Positions 21,974 to 36,088 of a stretch of DNA of 64,000 nt are shown one piece after another (positions within the stretch are counted from its first letter, which is position 1; each line of letters starts with the position of its first letter). A program made the translations under genes and the position numbers. The DNA is from Dasypus novemcinctus (lineage: Eukaryota; Chordata; Mammalia; Cingulata; Dasypodidae). The notes under the pieces are model-generated. The model did not search any database. It was not told the DNA's origin and saw nothing but the letters and a program-made list of their open reading frames with translations. Location of the stretch: positions 248,001 to 312,000 of the forward strand of contig NC_080686.1 of the NCBI RefSeq assembly GCF_030445035.2, read 5' to 3'.

Positions 21974-22829
21974 CATGAAGGTCAGTTTCTTTCTCTTGCC
22001 TAGTATTTTATTGTTGATTGGCTTTATATTAAAACTCTTCTCTGACACTTAGAATTGGCTGTATTTAATTGATCAAATTTTCCCAGTTCTTCATCTCATT
22101 CTAGCCCTGGATATTTGCTATAATTTTTAAGATTGTACTATGTGTGCAATTGTTTTACCCTAAGAAAAAAGATTTTTTCTAGTTCCTTCTCTGAGAATAT
22201 TGATCTGTTTTTTTTTTGTTTTTTTTTTTTACACACTCCTTTCATTGCCTCTAGCTGTTTTACATGATATACAAAATCTTGGAGGATGGTCACCTCAGAA
22301 AGGACTTTCTGAAGTCAGTATTTCCAGTCAAATGAGGACCAGAGACTCACAAAAAGGGCTCAGGCCAGCCCCAATGAGCCCTGGAGAGAGGTACAGGTAA
22401 GACACCAGAATCCTTTTTCACAACTCGGTGAAGCTTGAATTCCTGGCCTGCCAAAAATATGGCACCCTTTAGAAAACTATTTCCTGCAACCCTAAGGAGG
22501 CATTGTGCCTTTAAGTTTTAACTGCCTTCCTCCATGTCAGCAGTGGGGTTGAGTCAATGGGAGTGGCTGTCCTTGTCTGGATTAGCTAAAACAGCAGTTC
22601 AGAACTGGAACTCAGTAATCAAAACTTCCTGATCAAAACATATGCTCAACCCCACCATTCTCAGGGTAGACTTCCATGTTCCTCTCCACCCACAACAGCC
22701 AGCCAGAGACTAGATCCTAAGATAGCTCATATCATGAATGGGGGAGGGGTGCCAGCTGTCACTGCAGAGTGAGCTACTCAGTATTTTTTAAACTTGATAA
22801 AAATTGTAATTAGACTGTGTAGTGTTCCT
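21974..22829. other. unclassified sequence
   Basis: It contains a T-rich run at about 22207-22230 and otherwise ordinary non-coding DNA. No gene, RNA or named repeat recognised. Confidence 0.35.
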
Positions 22830-23370
22830 TTTTAACAAGTCAATTTTATTTATACATATTAATAAAGCTTACAATTCATACAAAGTATAAAAACAGTGGA
22901 ATTTGGTGTGATCACATAGTTGTGCATTCATCACTTCAATCATTATTGGAGCATTTCCATTATTTCAGTAATAATAAAAAACAAACAAGAAAATTCCTCA
23001 CCTCTCAACCTCTCTATGATTCCCCTGCTGTTCATAGTTGCTATTTCTGTCTACTCTTGCAAAATTATTTATTAGTTCATTAAGTTGCTTTTTTGAGATG
23101 TATTCACATACACTATGATCTATCCAAAGTGTATAATCAGTGGCTTTTATTATAATCATAATGTTGTACATACAGTTTTTAGCACAATTTCTCAGCCTTT
23201 TCCATACACCATTGTCTGGACGCTGTATAATGCTCCTTTGGCCTCCTGAGCTCCAGAACAGTTGTTACAGACAGTTTCTGACTCTTCACTAGCTCTTTTG
23301 GAAGAGAAGTGAGTCCTGAATCTCCCTGCTCTGCCATCTTCCTGGAAATTCCCTTGCTAGTGTAAATATC
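22830..23370 (-). repeat. old L1-type remnant (antisense)
   Basis: Shares 'caaagtgtataatcagtggct' and surrounding order with the remnant at 6840-7235. The right part ends in 'tgccatcttcctgg', reminiscent of an antisense L1 start, so it may be a composite of two pieces. No coding content. Confidence 0.42.
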
Positions 23371-25453
23371 TTTGGTATACATGGAACAAGATAACCTAGT
23401 ACACATCTTCCTGACCAAACATGGAGAAAAGTTTTATATATTTTCCCACATGGAAAATAAGCAATCCAATATAATCTAAAGTTAGGTTAAGATTAGATCC
23501 AGAAAACCACCTTGAATGTCTCTCTATTTGTATTTTTTTACCCTTTAAGGAGGTCATATAAGCATCAGCACATTGCCATTTTACAAGAGTCCATTAGTCT
23601 GACAAAGAAAAAAGCATTCCTATTTAAATGATGTAACAATTCATGTATATTACTCCCAATTAAGTATGTTGAGTTTCCATTTTAAATATAACCTGAATAT
23701 TGACTAAATCATGTTATATAAGTTTATCGTATTGGGGAAAGAGATAATGCAGGCATTACACATGCAAGTGGGATACTTGTCATTGAGTGAATATCTAATT
23801 TAGTGATTTTCTTTGTTACATCAGTAAAAGTATCATTATTGGAGTCACTTTTAAGCTCTCAGTCTTTGAATATGGAAGTCCCATCTCTATTGTCTGAATC
23901 TAACCTGATTGATTGGTTATATACAACCAATATATACAACCAGTCTTGTATATATCCAATTTGGCCCTGTCTTATTAAAGTTTTCTTGCATAAAGAAGAG
24001 TTTATAGTCACCAAATTATAAGTTGTGAAAAGCTAGTTAAAGCTTCAAATAAAGTGTCCCAATGCCAAATACATTTAACTTATTGATCTGTAACAAGGGC
24101 TGACTAATTTTTAACAGGATACCAAATCTTTTTATTAAACATTTACCTCTTTTTTTGACCAATGATCACTTTTGCCTGAATGGAATACTATTTTAGGTCC
24201 ATCTTTATCATCTAGATATTGGCAAACCCAGCAATCAGTTAAATTCATAAAGCTAGAAACCCTATAAATAACTGGAGTTGAGATAGATCTAACCTTAGAG
24301 AAGTAGCAGTGATTAATAGCATTGCTTTTTAAATTTTTAAAATCACTTAAGAAGTTGTTTCTTTGTAAATCAATCAATAATATTTTACACTATGCTTTAA
24401 AATTTAGGTAATCAAGACCACATTAATAATCCATAGGCATTTAGAGTGAGATTCCATTTGCTCAGAATTTTGCATTGTAAGCAGCATAATCACTGCAAAG
24501 ATATACTCTGAATGTATATTAAATTATCTCATTTATACTAACTCTTCTTAGAAAGGATGTATTCTGTTTAGCTCTAGTTGGAGGTATCATAAATTAAAAA
24601 TTAATTAAGCTTTACTGTATTTGAGAATAGCTTTGGCTTAATTACCAATACCTTCAGCCATTTGTTTTATATTTACATACGTATACATGGGTAAGTCATA
24701 TGTGGATGTGTTTATTGTTTTCATGAAGTCTATCTATAACAATCTACTGCTAGTAACAGACACACTATGTTGCTGTTTAAAATTGTCCCTCAGTTCTATT
24801 CTAAACTCATAGTTCAGTTTATTTTATTGCCCTCAACCTGTCATAACCAGAAGCAAAACACTGGAACTTTAAATTAAAACTCAACTCCACTTATCTAAAG
24901 GTTTGTTTATTCATACTATTTTGCTGAAGGACTCATATGTATATATAAATCAATAAGTTAATCTGTGCAGTTTGACAGCAATATTAGAATCCCATGACCC
25001 TGTAATTCTTGAAGGAAGTGATGTATATTTTCTGGATAATTTAGAGAAATGTTGACCTTTCCAGCTATTTTTTTTTAATGAACAGTTCTTCCTTTTAAAT
25101 AATTTATGAATTAATCTTTCTGAATTCACTGGTTTCTGAAACTGGTCCTAAGCAAAGTTCTGATATCTAGGCAAATAATAGAGACTGTGTAATCCTGTCT
25201 AAGAAGACACTTCAAAGTGAATTAAACTGTTTTTCACTTGAGAGAAACAAACAATTCCCACCAAACCCTGAAAATGTTTATCACACTGGACCTCCCAGAA
25301 CAACTCCACATTTTACTACAGAGCTTTAAAAAAGTTGTATTGGCTCTTCTGAAAGACTCTCAATGGACAACATCATCACCACCTATACCTGGAGAACAAG
25401 TGGTACATTTTTTACTTCAGTAGCAGAGAATATAACTACCAATTTCTATTTAT
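23371..25453 (-). other. AT-rich non-coding DNA, possibly the far 3'UTR of the MDM2 retrocopy
   Basis: AT-rich with no substantial frame. It lies directly downstream (minus strand) of the MDM2 pseudogene and its 3'UTR. Because MDM2 mRNA has a very long 3'UTR, some of this may belong to the retrocopy. I could not confirm the homology by eye, and I see no clear A-tail boundary. Confidence 0.3.
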
Positions 25454-25469
25454 CTGTAAAGAATATTTT

Positions 25470-25874
25470 TTAAAGATTTTTTTTCTCTCCCCTTCCTGCC
25501 CCCCACCCCCAGTCATTTGTTCTCTGTGTCCATTTGCTGTGTGTTCTTGTTTTTGTTGGCTTCTGTTGACAGTGGCATGGGAATCTGTGTCTCTTTTTGT
25601 TGCATCATCTTGCTGCATCAGCTCTCCATGTGTGTGGTGCCATCCCTGGGCAGGCTGCACGTTCTTTCATGCTGGGCAGTTCTCCTTACAGGGCACCCTC
25701 CTTGCACATGGGGCTTCACTACACAGGTGACACCCCTGTGTGGCACGGCACTCCTTGTGCACATCAGCACTGCATGTGGGCCAGCTCCACACAGGTCAAG
25801 GAGGTCCAGGGTTTGAACTGTGGACCTCCCATGTGGTAGACAGACGCCCTAACCACTGGGCCAAGTCTGCTTCC
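25470..25874 (-). mobile_element. DAS-type SINE
   Basis: T-rich start, body 'tttgttctctgtgtcc', head with 'ggtttgaactg' (reversed B box) and 'accactgggccaagtctgcttcc'. Perfect 16-bp target duplication ctgtaaagaatatttt at 25454-25469 and 25875-25890. The perfect duplication suggests a relatively recent insertion. Confidence 0.92.
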
Positions 25875-25899
25875 CTGTAAAGAATATTTTAAGAGACTC

Positions 25900-26587
25900 T
25901 GAAAGAGCAGAGTAAGGATGAGAAGATTTAAGAGTATCTAAAATTTAAATTATAAATCTCTCTCACAGAATTTATCTCCTTAAAAGAAAGGTACTAAGTA
26001 ACATATATGTGAATCCCCTACTTATATTTTGAAAAATCAGATATTTTTATTTAAGTGAAGGTGGAAATGAATTAAAATATGAAGGATAGAATTTAAAAAA
26101 ACAGCTATATAGCCAATTCAAATTACATTAAAACCCAAACATGAACTATAAACAGAAGTGAAATTTTCCTAAAATGAAGTGAATATTCACTAAACCCAAT
26201 CCCTACCCCAAGTAGGTAAATTATATGAAGGAGAAGAATTCTACATGAACTGAGATACTTTTAAGCTTCAATATGTATGAAAACATAAAAATAAATTTAA
26301 TGTTGCCAAAATAACCAGATATACAGCCAATTCAAATTACATTAAAACCCAAATATGAACTATAAAGAGAAGTGAAATTTTCCTAAAATGAAATGAATAT
26401 TCACTAAACCACATCCCCTCCCCAAGTAGGTAAATTATATTAAGGAGAAGATTTCTACATGGACTGAGATACTTTTACACTTCAATATGTATAAAAACAT
26501 AAAAATAAATTTAATGTTGCTAAAATAACTGAGTTTTTAGGGTTACATAGTTAGAAATATATAATTCTACTCTTACAAACAAGTCAA
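25900..26587 (-). pseudogene. MDM2: MDM2 retrocopy 3'UTR with internal tandem duplication
   Basis: Immediately downstream of the stop codon, the minus-strand sequence ('ttgacttgtttgtaagag', 'aattatatatttctaac') agrees with the start of the MDM2 3'UTR as I recall it. A ~214-bp segment is then present twice in tandem: 'ccaattcaaattacat' starts at 26113 and again at 26327, and the rest of both units follows with roughly 7% differences. The lower boundary is uncertain. Confidence 0.65.
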
Positions 26588-26622
26588 CTAGGAGAAATAA
26601 GTTAGCATAATCATTTGAACTA

Positions 26623-27949
<1,327 letters not shown>

Positions 27950-27958
27950 TCATTATTA

Positions 27959-28117
<159 letters not shown>

Positions 28118-28158
28118 CTACACCTCTTGCACAGGGTCCCTTTGATGGCTGCCATCTT

Positions 28159-28769
<611 letters not shown>

Positions 28770-28808
28770 TCATAATATAGTGGCCAAGATAAAATATAAT
28801 GTCTTTCA

Positions 28809-28919
<111 letters not shown>

Positions 28920-28951
28920 TCAGTAGCTAGATAATTGTTGGTATTGCACAT

Positions 28952-31423
28952 TTGCCATGCAGGGTTTTTTGTGCCTACCGTGGGATCTTTTGAGGCTCCC
29001 CAGTTCTGTTCATGGGGCACATGAAAGCCTTCGTGTCAATTTCACACCACTATTGTATTCCAACACATTAGGTTGGGAGTAGGAGATCCCTTGAGGCAAA
29101 AGCATCAGAACCTGAGTCAGAGGTTCTGACCAGAAAAAGGCTCAGCTTCTTGCTCCATCCCCCTTCCAGTCACACAGGGCAACACAAGCCCCAAACAAAA
29201 GGAACAAAGGTTGCTAATAGCCATGCTCCCCCCTCTTCCCATCTGTCCTCTTGATAGTGGGAGGCCACTGGGGCTGGGAAGCTAAGTGTGGAGGCCCCCC
29301 CAACCTCCTGACAGCCCATATGGATCAGAGCATTCTGCTTTGATGCCTTGAGAGACATGCTTGTTGTCTCTACTAACTAAAAGGGAAGATTAGAGCTCTT
29401 CTTTTTTACTTAAGCTCTTAGATGGTCTTATCTTTTTAAACAAAAGAAGCAGTATTTCAAAATGTACACACACATCTTGTCTATTCTCCTGTAGGTAGCC
29501 AGAAATGAAGCAGTTGCTTACAGATAATAAAATGCTTCTCAGTTTTACTACTGTGTGGTTAGACTGGTAAGAGGATGTGTCTGTCCCCTTGAAGCTGGCA
29601 CATGGTCTGTATGAATGCCCAGAGCCTGGAGAAGCCCTGGGCTCCCACACAGCTCTTCAGGATGACAGTGGCCCTCCACCCTGCCATCCTCCCCAGCCCA
29701 AGGCTGTGCTACTTATATGTCACCAGGTCCTTGTCTGGTCAGCATCAATGTGAAACACCCTCCTCCATCCTAAAAGATTCTAAAAAGGAATCTTGTGGCT
29801 CTTTTAATAATATTACTATGTAGCAAAAGTTTTCTCTTCCTTTCTAGCATGGTATTTTTTGTTTGGGTTTTGTTTCTGTGCTGAAATGACAATTCTCTTT
29901 CTTGCTCAGTCAGCCTTGTATCTGTTCTGTATAATATACCATGGCCAGACTCGGTACAGGCTCAGCACACCAGTGTCTTCCCAGCTCATGGCCATGATAA
30001 AACAGCCCACTTCCCTCATTGGCTAACCAACCTTGTGGGTTTAAATTATGTGACACTGACAATTTTCCCAAATTGAGTACATTCAGTTGTTCATATGACC
30101 CTCATGGTATTCATGATATATGTAGGTTCACAACATAAGATGATACATTATCAATATGATACCTAAAATAGACTGCATATGTCATCATTTCTCACAATGT
30201 AACTTCATCAAGAACTTCCCTCTGAAAGTTCTTTTTTCAGATTTGTGCTAACATGGGGGTCAGGAGCTGATTCCACAGGCATCATGTAGACATTAGACAA
30301 GGTTGTTTTCAAGCACCATTTTTAAAAAGAAAATATTTATTTTGCCCCATAATGATAGCAATGTATGTAATCTCTGCCACAAATCTCAGCCCAAGTCTAA
30401 ATATTTTTAAGGTACTATGAATTTAGGGCAGCACTGGGCACATTAGCACTTGCTGAAATGTGTTCAGTGTTCAATTATATTTGTGCACATTTCTTTACTG
30501 TACAATAAGGAAAACAACATTAAATTTTCTAATTATCCAGAGAAAGTAATGTAAAACAATGTTTTACTGAGAAATGAGACATTTTTCTTGTCGTTTTTCA
30601 GGGCGTTAGGATTATTTTCTTTGCTCTATTTATTTCTAAAGTTCTTTTGCATTCTCCTTTTCATATATTTCCTTCATTTTACCAAAAGCTGTCCTTTATT
30701 CTTCAACCTTGATCTTTTTGTCTTCTAAAAATGCCATATTTTCTTAATGAAACCTCAGGGAAATGATAATGCCTCATACACACTGGATGTGTCACTTGTC
30801 TTTATTTTATTTGGTCATTAAATTTTTGTTTGGGGGAAGAGACATGCATGGCAACTGCATGGCATATTCCACTTACTAGCTGCCCTCTCCACAAGTATGG
30901 CTGAAACATTTCTATAATTGTACAGAAGATGCAAGGAGTACATAACTTCATTTATATCACAAAATCAAAGATTGGGTTATTTTTCTTTTAATGTTTACAA
31001 GCTATTTTCTCCATTTAAGGAGTGCTGCTTCAAGAACTATGTGGTATTACAGAAAAGTTGGAGATTAGTTTGATGACTATTTATTGTTATACTCCTTGTC
31101 AATCCCCCACTGATTGAAAGAAAAATTGTTCCAGATAGCTTATCTTATCTTAGGATGAGGTCTTAGTTGGTATTTAAGAAAACCAGTCCATTCTTAGATT
31201 TAAGCTTTCAATTTTAAGAATAAATGCATACAGCAGGAATTTAGAAACTTAAATGTGTGCTTAACTTATTGCAGTCATAGTTTCCTCATAAATTCTTTAT
31301 CAGCTATTTCATGTGCATTAGAAATAACAAGCTGGGCTCCAGTCTTGTGAAGCTGCTGCTGGTTAAAGAAGGATGTGCAGATGCTACCAAGTGTGGCATC
31401 TGGAACCCACACTGTCATGATGA
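28952..31423. other. intergenic sequence left of the provirus
   Basis: The first tens of bases may be 5'UTR of the MDM2 retrocopy ('gcatggcaa' precedes the start codon on the minus strand). The rest shows no gene or named repeat. The last four bases, ATGA (31420-31423), are the left target duplication of the provirus. Confidence 0.45.
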
Positions 31424-31856
31424 TGTGGGCTATGGGTGGGAGGCTCTTTGTCTCTTCAGAGATAACCTAAGCTGTTTGACTTGTGGGTGTAGAACGGTAA
31501 GAGGCTGCAGTCCTGCCCTTAGTGACAATGGCAATGACTCCAATCCCAGGAAACAGTTAAACAATGCAAGGTCTATAAACTTTAAGTATTTAGGGGTAAT
31601 GCAAACCAAATATGTTGAAAGCTTATCTAGAATGTCTGGAGTCCATGCTAAAGATGTGGAAGATATATATGCTAATTCAAGCCTATTGAGAACTGAAAAA
31701 AAGGGACCATTTGGCCTTTCATCTCTGTATAAAAGACAAACAAAAAGCTCCCGAGTCCAGCCGGCCGTCAATAAACCATTTTTCCTTCTCAGAATCATTC
31801 CTGAGTCCTGGCCTCTCTATACACAAATAATTGAACCTCTCTCAAATTCTGCAACA
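31424..31856 (+). repeat. 5' LTR of the non-coding provirus
   Basis: 433 bp, TG...CA. TATA box 'tataaaag' near 31728 and AATAAA near 31770. Compared with the 3' LTR it lacks about 33 bp right after the TATA region and 6-9 bp near 31652. The 223-codon open frame running through it (31311-31982) crosses the LTR border and is not a gene. Confidence 0.9.
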
Positions 31857-31860
31857 TTTT

Positions 31861-31878
31861 TGGCGAGTCTGGTGGGAC
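31861..31878 (+). promoter_or_regulatory. primer-binding site, tRNA-Arg type
   Basis: TGGCGAGTCTGGTGGGAC lies four bases after the LTR end. It matches 16 of 18 positions of the complement of one tRNA-Arg(UCU) 3' end as I recall it (TGGCGACTCTGGTGGGAT). Confidence 0.6.
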
Positions 31879-34800
31879 AGCAAATGAAGGCCAGAGACAG
31901 TAGCATTTTGCTGCCCCTTCCAAATCCCCAAGGAAGCCAGGAGGACTCAGGTGAACCCCAAATCTGGGTGCCCCTGGATTAAATTTAATCCAGAAAAGAT
32001 GGGGGCTCCACCAGAATCTTCCTGACAAAAATTGAGGGCAATAGAAGGTCTGAAGAGAGATTCTGGGAATGAAAAAGAACTCTGAACATGGAAGAAGGTA
32101 AGACTCCCTGGGTGAGCACAGTCTGGAAAGCCCTAGCTTTATTGCCAGGAAGGGGAGGCTGATCACCTCCAGAGAGAACCCTAGTAGCCCCAGAAAATTG
32201 GGGGGAAGCCATTCTCTCTAGGCCTGGGAAAAGGAGAAAAACTGGGGAAAAGCCCTTGTGTTTTAGGTTTGTCTAACTGCATGTTAAAAGCTGGTACTGG
32301 TCTCACATCCACTAAAGGAGTGGAGTCTTGATTTTCATAGGAAGGGCTATTTATAGGTTCGAGTCCTAATGTCCTGGAAATTGGTCTAGATAAAAAAAAA
32401 ACTTGGTTACAGGACAATGGATTGGCTTTTCTAGTGGAGCTTAGTCTGGGTGTAAAGTTAAACAGTGGGAAAAAGTCTAGCTGAAATCTTTTGATATAGT
32501 GCTAAATTGTGAATGAATTCACTTTATACCAAATATTAAGTGTTCTAAGGTTTGTGATGGCTGTGGGGGCAGCCATGCTGAAAATATATATATAGAACTT
32601 GTGGGTCAGATTAGTGACCTTTGTGCTTCTATGTCAGCTCAATGCTACTGTTGGAGTTGTGTCATTATGTAAAGTAGAATGCAGTAGAGGTAGAACTCTC
32701 CCTTTTAATTGGCAAGGGGGTGAAATGATTATGGGGCAAAACTGAGGAGTCTGGATGTTTGTGGAGTCTAGATGTTTGTGCATGCTCTGCTGTCTTGTTT
32801 CTGGTCTGCCCCTTTGCTGGGGCTTGAAGGCCATCTGTGTCTGCGCCACACACCCAAGTTTGTTGGGGCTGCCCCAGTCAGAGTGACTCGGCCCCCGGGA
32901 GAGTTGCGAATTTGAGTAGGTTCTGTCTGCCCATTTTGGCTGAAAGCTGGAAAGGGGAGAGGGGCTTGCCCCTTTCCAGTGAGTCCACACCTTCTATTCA
33001 TAAGCCACATTCCTGTTTAATTGTTGTGCACCCGACTGCCTGGAAGGGGGGAAGTGAAGGTGGTGAAAGGCAGAATCAGAATAAATGCAGTAAAGTTCCC
33101 TCCATAGGGTGTCAAAGCCAAAATACGTTTGCATTCTGCCCACGTACTTAGAAGGTATTGTAGTAACTTTAAGTAAGAGAATGTGTTCTGTGAAGGTAAA
33201 ATTTGTCTTAAAAGTATAAATAGTTATAAAAGTTTTAACAAAGCATTGTTTAAATTAAGGTATTTAAATGGCTAATTGCAGAAAATCATTATTAAACAAA
33301 AACTGAATTGATAATACCAGCCTTCCCTGCCAACTTGCATCCAAAAAAAAACTGTTTCTGGTATTACATGCTACTAAGTATTAAAAGCAAAGAAAAGTTC
33401 ATTATTTTAACAAGCTTGTTTAATATTAATGACAATTATATGTTGTAAGAAGTTTGCCTGATAACTTAGTATGTGGGATATATGGAATGTGTTTTTATTG
33501 TTAAGGAAACAGAAGATGAGTTTGTCCTAAGATAAAATGATTGATTATTGGAAAGAGTAGAGTGTGGGACAAAACCTGAATGAATACTGAAAGTGTAGAA
33601 GGTTTGTGGAAGGAAACTTTTATGATTAAAATTGAGTAAGAGCAGTATACAAAGAAAATCTGTTTTATCAAAATAGCTTCTTGTGCTTTAACCTCATCAT
33701 TTCCTCAGTGTTTGAAGAAGGGTCTTATCTCTTTTAAAAGAACATTATGTTCTAGAAATCCTGAAAAGTAGCTTATTTCAAACTAACTGCAAGAGATTTA
33801 TTTTACCTTAAAAGAAAAATTAAAGTAATGGTTAAGTTCATTTAATATGTTATAAGTCAAATGAAAAGTGTTTAAAAGTGTTATAAAATTAACAGGTTTT
33901 TAAAAAATTAATAAAAACTGTAACTAAGAGTTAAAATCATTTATAAATGCATTTATATTATAAAACAGTGAAAAGATAATAACTGAAATTATAGCTGAGT
34001 GAATTTAGCCTGAAACTATTATTTAAGTGTAAATTCTAAACTAAACTTTCCTTTATTTATGGTTACTTCAAGCCTAACCTCACCCCTTGCCTTTGCCTAT
34101 GGTTATTTCATAATAGCTTTTGCCCCTACAGGCCAGAGAAGATCTGGGACATCACTGTCTCCTGTCCTGGTATTAGTAATCATTTCTCTCATGAATTCAA
34201 GTGTAAACTAAATAAATTGCTGCCTGATAGAATAAGGTTAAATGACCACTGGAGTTTTATCTCCAAAATCAAAAAGGTGGGTGGAGGGGGAGAAGTCTCC
34301 TGCCTTGATGGTCAATGTTCCTAAGAGTGGCAATTCAGGAGAGAAACCAGTCTGTCTCCCTGAGGCTTCAAATAGCTTCAGTAAATATATATAAAATTAA
34401 TCTTGTTGCTTCTCCAAAATTCTGCTAATTTCAAAGTAAAATATAAAGTTCTAAAACAAAATGGTGCTAAAGCATTGAGAACATTTTAGTTACAATCCAT
34501 TAATTAAGAAAGAAAATTCTTGTGTAAAACTTCATGGTCATAGTGTAAAACTGCACAGTCATAGTACAAATTAAGAAAAGTTTCAGGAGTCTTTGAAATG
34601 TTTTGCAGTCACACTTGCTTTGTAAAAATTATAAGTTTAAGGTAACTAAAGTTATGTTTTTGTGTCAAACTATTCATGTCTGCCTATTTGCTCAAATTGT
34701 TGAGGTTAAATATGCAGTTATATAAGTAATATATATTTCTGGACCCCAAATTAAGCTAAACAGTATATAAAATAATGCAAATTATAAGTAATATCAATGA

Positions 34801-36071
34801 GTTGTGTTTCTGTGTCTAACTCTTTGTCTGCCCAGTGCTCAGTGTATGTCTTCATACATCAATAATATCAAATTAACAAATGAAAATTCTTAAAAGAGCT
34901 CTATTCAAATTGTTAAAAATTAAATATGCAGTTATATATGTAAATATTCTTAAAGCCTGAATTAAACTAAGCAGGATGAAAAAGTCATATAGAAATCTGA
35001 TTATAGAAACAATTGGGAAAGGGCCTCCTTTGCAAGAGCTTTAAAGGCAAGACTAGGTGTGGCAGATTAAACCTATCTACTAGGATAGGGAATTAAGAAT
35101 CAGTTTGCCCTGTAATTTCCCAGTTTAAACCTTTTACCAGCCATGAAATGTAAAAAAAAAAAAATTAGGTTAGTTTTCACATAAAGGAAAAAAAATGTTG
35201 ATTGGTATAACCTGGTGGCCTGCTGCCTCAGTCTCCCACTCCCAGGTTGGACAGCAGTGGAGGAAACCAGCTTAGGCCAGTCCTATGGGCAGTGAAATGT
35301 TGCCCAAGAAGGAGCTAGGTCGGTGCCATTTCAGCACTAAATTCTATTCCTTAGTTAACAAAGGGGAACAGGTAAAAACTAAAATGGTTAAAATGTGATA
35401 GAGGAAGCAGTTAAATCACAAACTTTTGCACAAGAAAGTTAGATCTTCTCAGATAAACTGTAACTTCTGAAGTATCCAATCTATGGAGAAACAGGAAGAG
35501 CTTGTGTGCTAGGCTTAGGGGTATAAATTGTGTCATTTTTCTTTGTTCGAGGCACCACCCATATCTGGCTCTGTGCCCCTTCTTGCAAGATTGAGAATAA
35601 ATTATTTTTTCTCCACAATCTGGTGAGACTTATTTTCTTCCAGAAGATTTCTTTCCAACAAAATAAAGGTAATTAGTGGCTCTATTAACAAATTTCAGTA
35701 AGTAAAAGAAGAGTCCATGAAAACTATGGAGAGATCTTTCCTGGATTATGATTAAACAAATTAAGTAATTGTGTAATGTGTTTTAAAACCTGGTAGTCAG
35801 TATGCTTTTAAATTATTCATTTTCATAACTTAAAGAAAAGAAGTTTTTAGCTTCCTGTAAGAGAAAAAGAGAACATTCCTTGCATAAACTATAATAGTTT
35901 CAATTTTATTTAACTTGAGTGTAAACTCCCATAGTTAATTTATAAACTAAATTAACATTATATGTATGAAATCTTTAGAGTAATAAAATTATAAGTTCAC
36001 ATTGGTGAAATTAGGCTAAAGGAAAAAATTGTAGATATACTCTCTTAAATAAATAGAGTAAATATCTTTGG
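31879..36071 (+). other. provirus internal region, left part
   Basis: 4.2 kb with few frames over 100 codons and none with retroviral motifs. The first ~1.2 kb is GC-richer. From about 33150 it is strongly AT-rich, with many short 'aagt/taaa' runs. The longest frames (about 118-123 codons, minus strand) overlap each other and resemble nothing I know. A separate LTR-like block may sit at 35196-35660. Confidence 0.6.
35196..35660 (+). repeat. possible second LTR-like block inside the provirus
   Basis: It starts TGTTGATTGG after a purine-rich run, has 'tataaatt' near 35521, 'gaataaatt' near 35595 and a 'ctccacaatctggtgag' U5-like stretch, and ends ...CCAACA. The TATA to poly(A)-signal spacing suits an LTR R region. 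Flanks are A-rich, so a target duplication cannot be judged. It may instead be part of the provirus's own internal sequence. Confidence 0.35.
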
Positions 36072-36088
36072 TTGGTAATTGTAATTTA
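36072..36088 (+). repeat. target-site duplication of L1 B, left copy
   Basis: ttggtaattgtaattta, identical over 17 bp to 45882-45898. It defines the left border of the L1 and belongs to the provirus. Confidence 0.95.

Noticed and set aside
31311..31982. 223-codon open frame
   Set aside because: It runs across the LTR border and primer site, with composition typical of LTR DNA, so it is not a viral or host protein.
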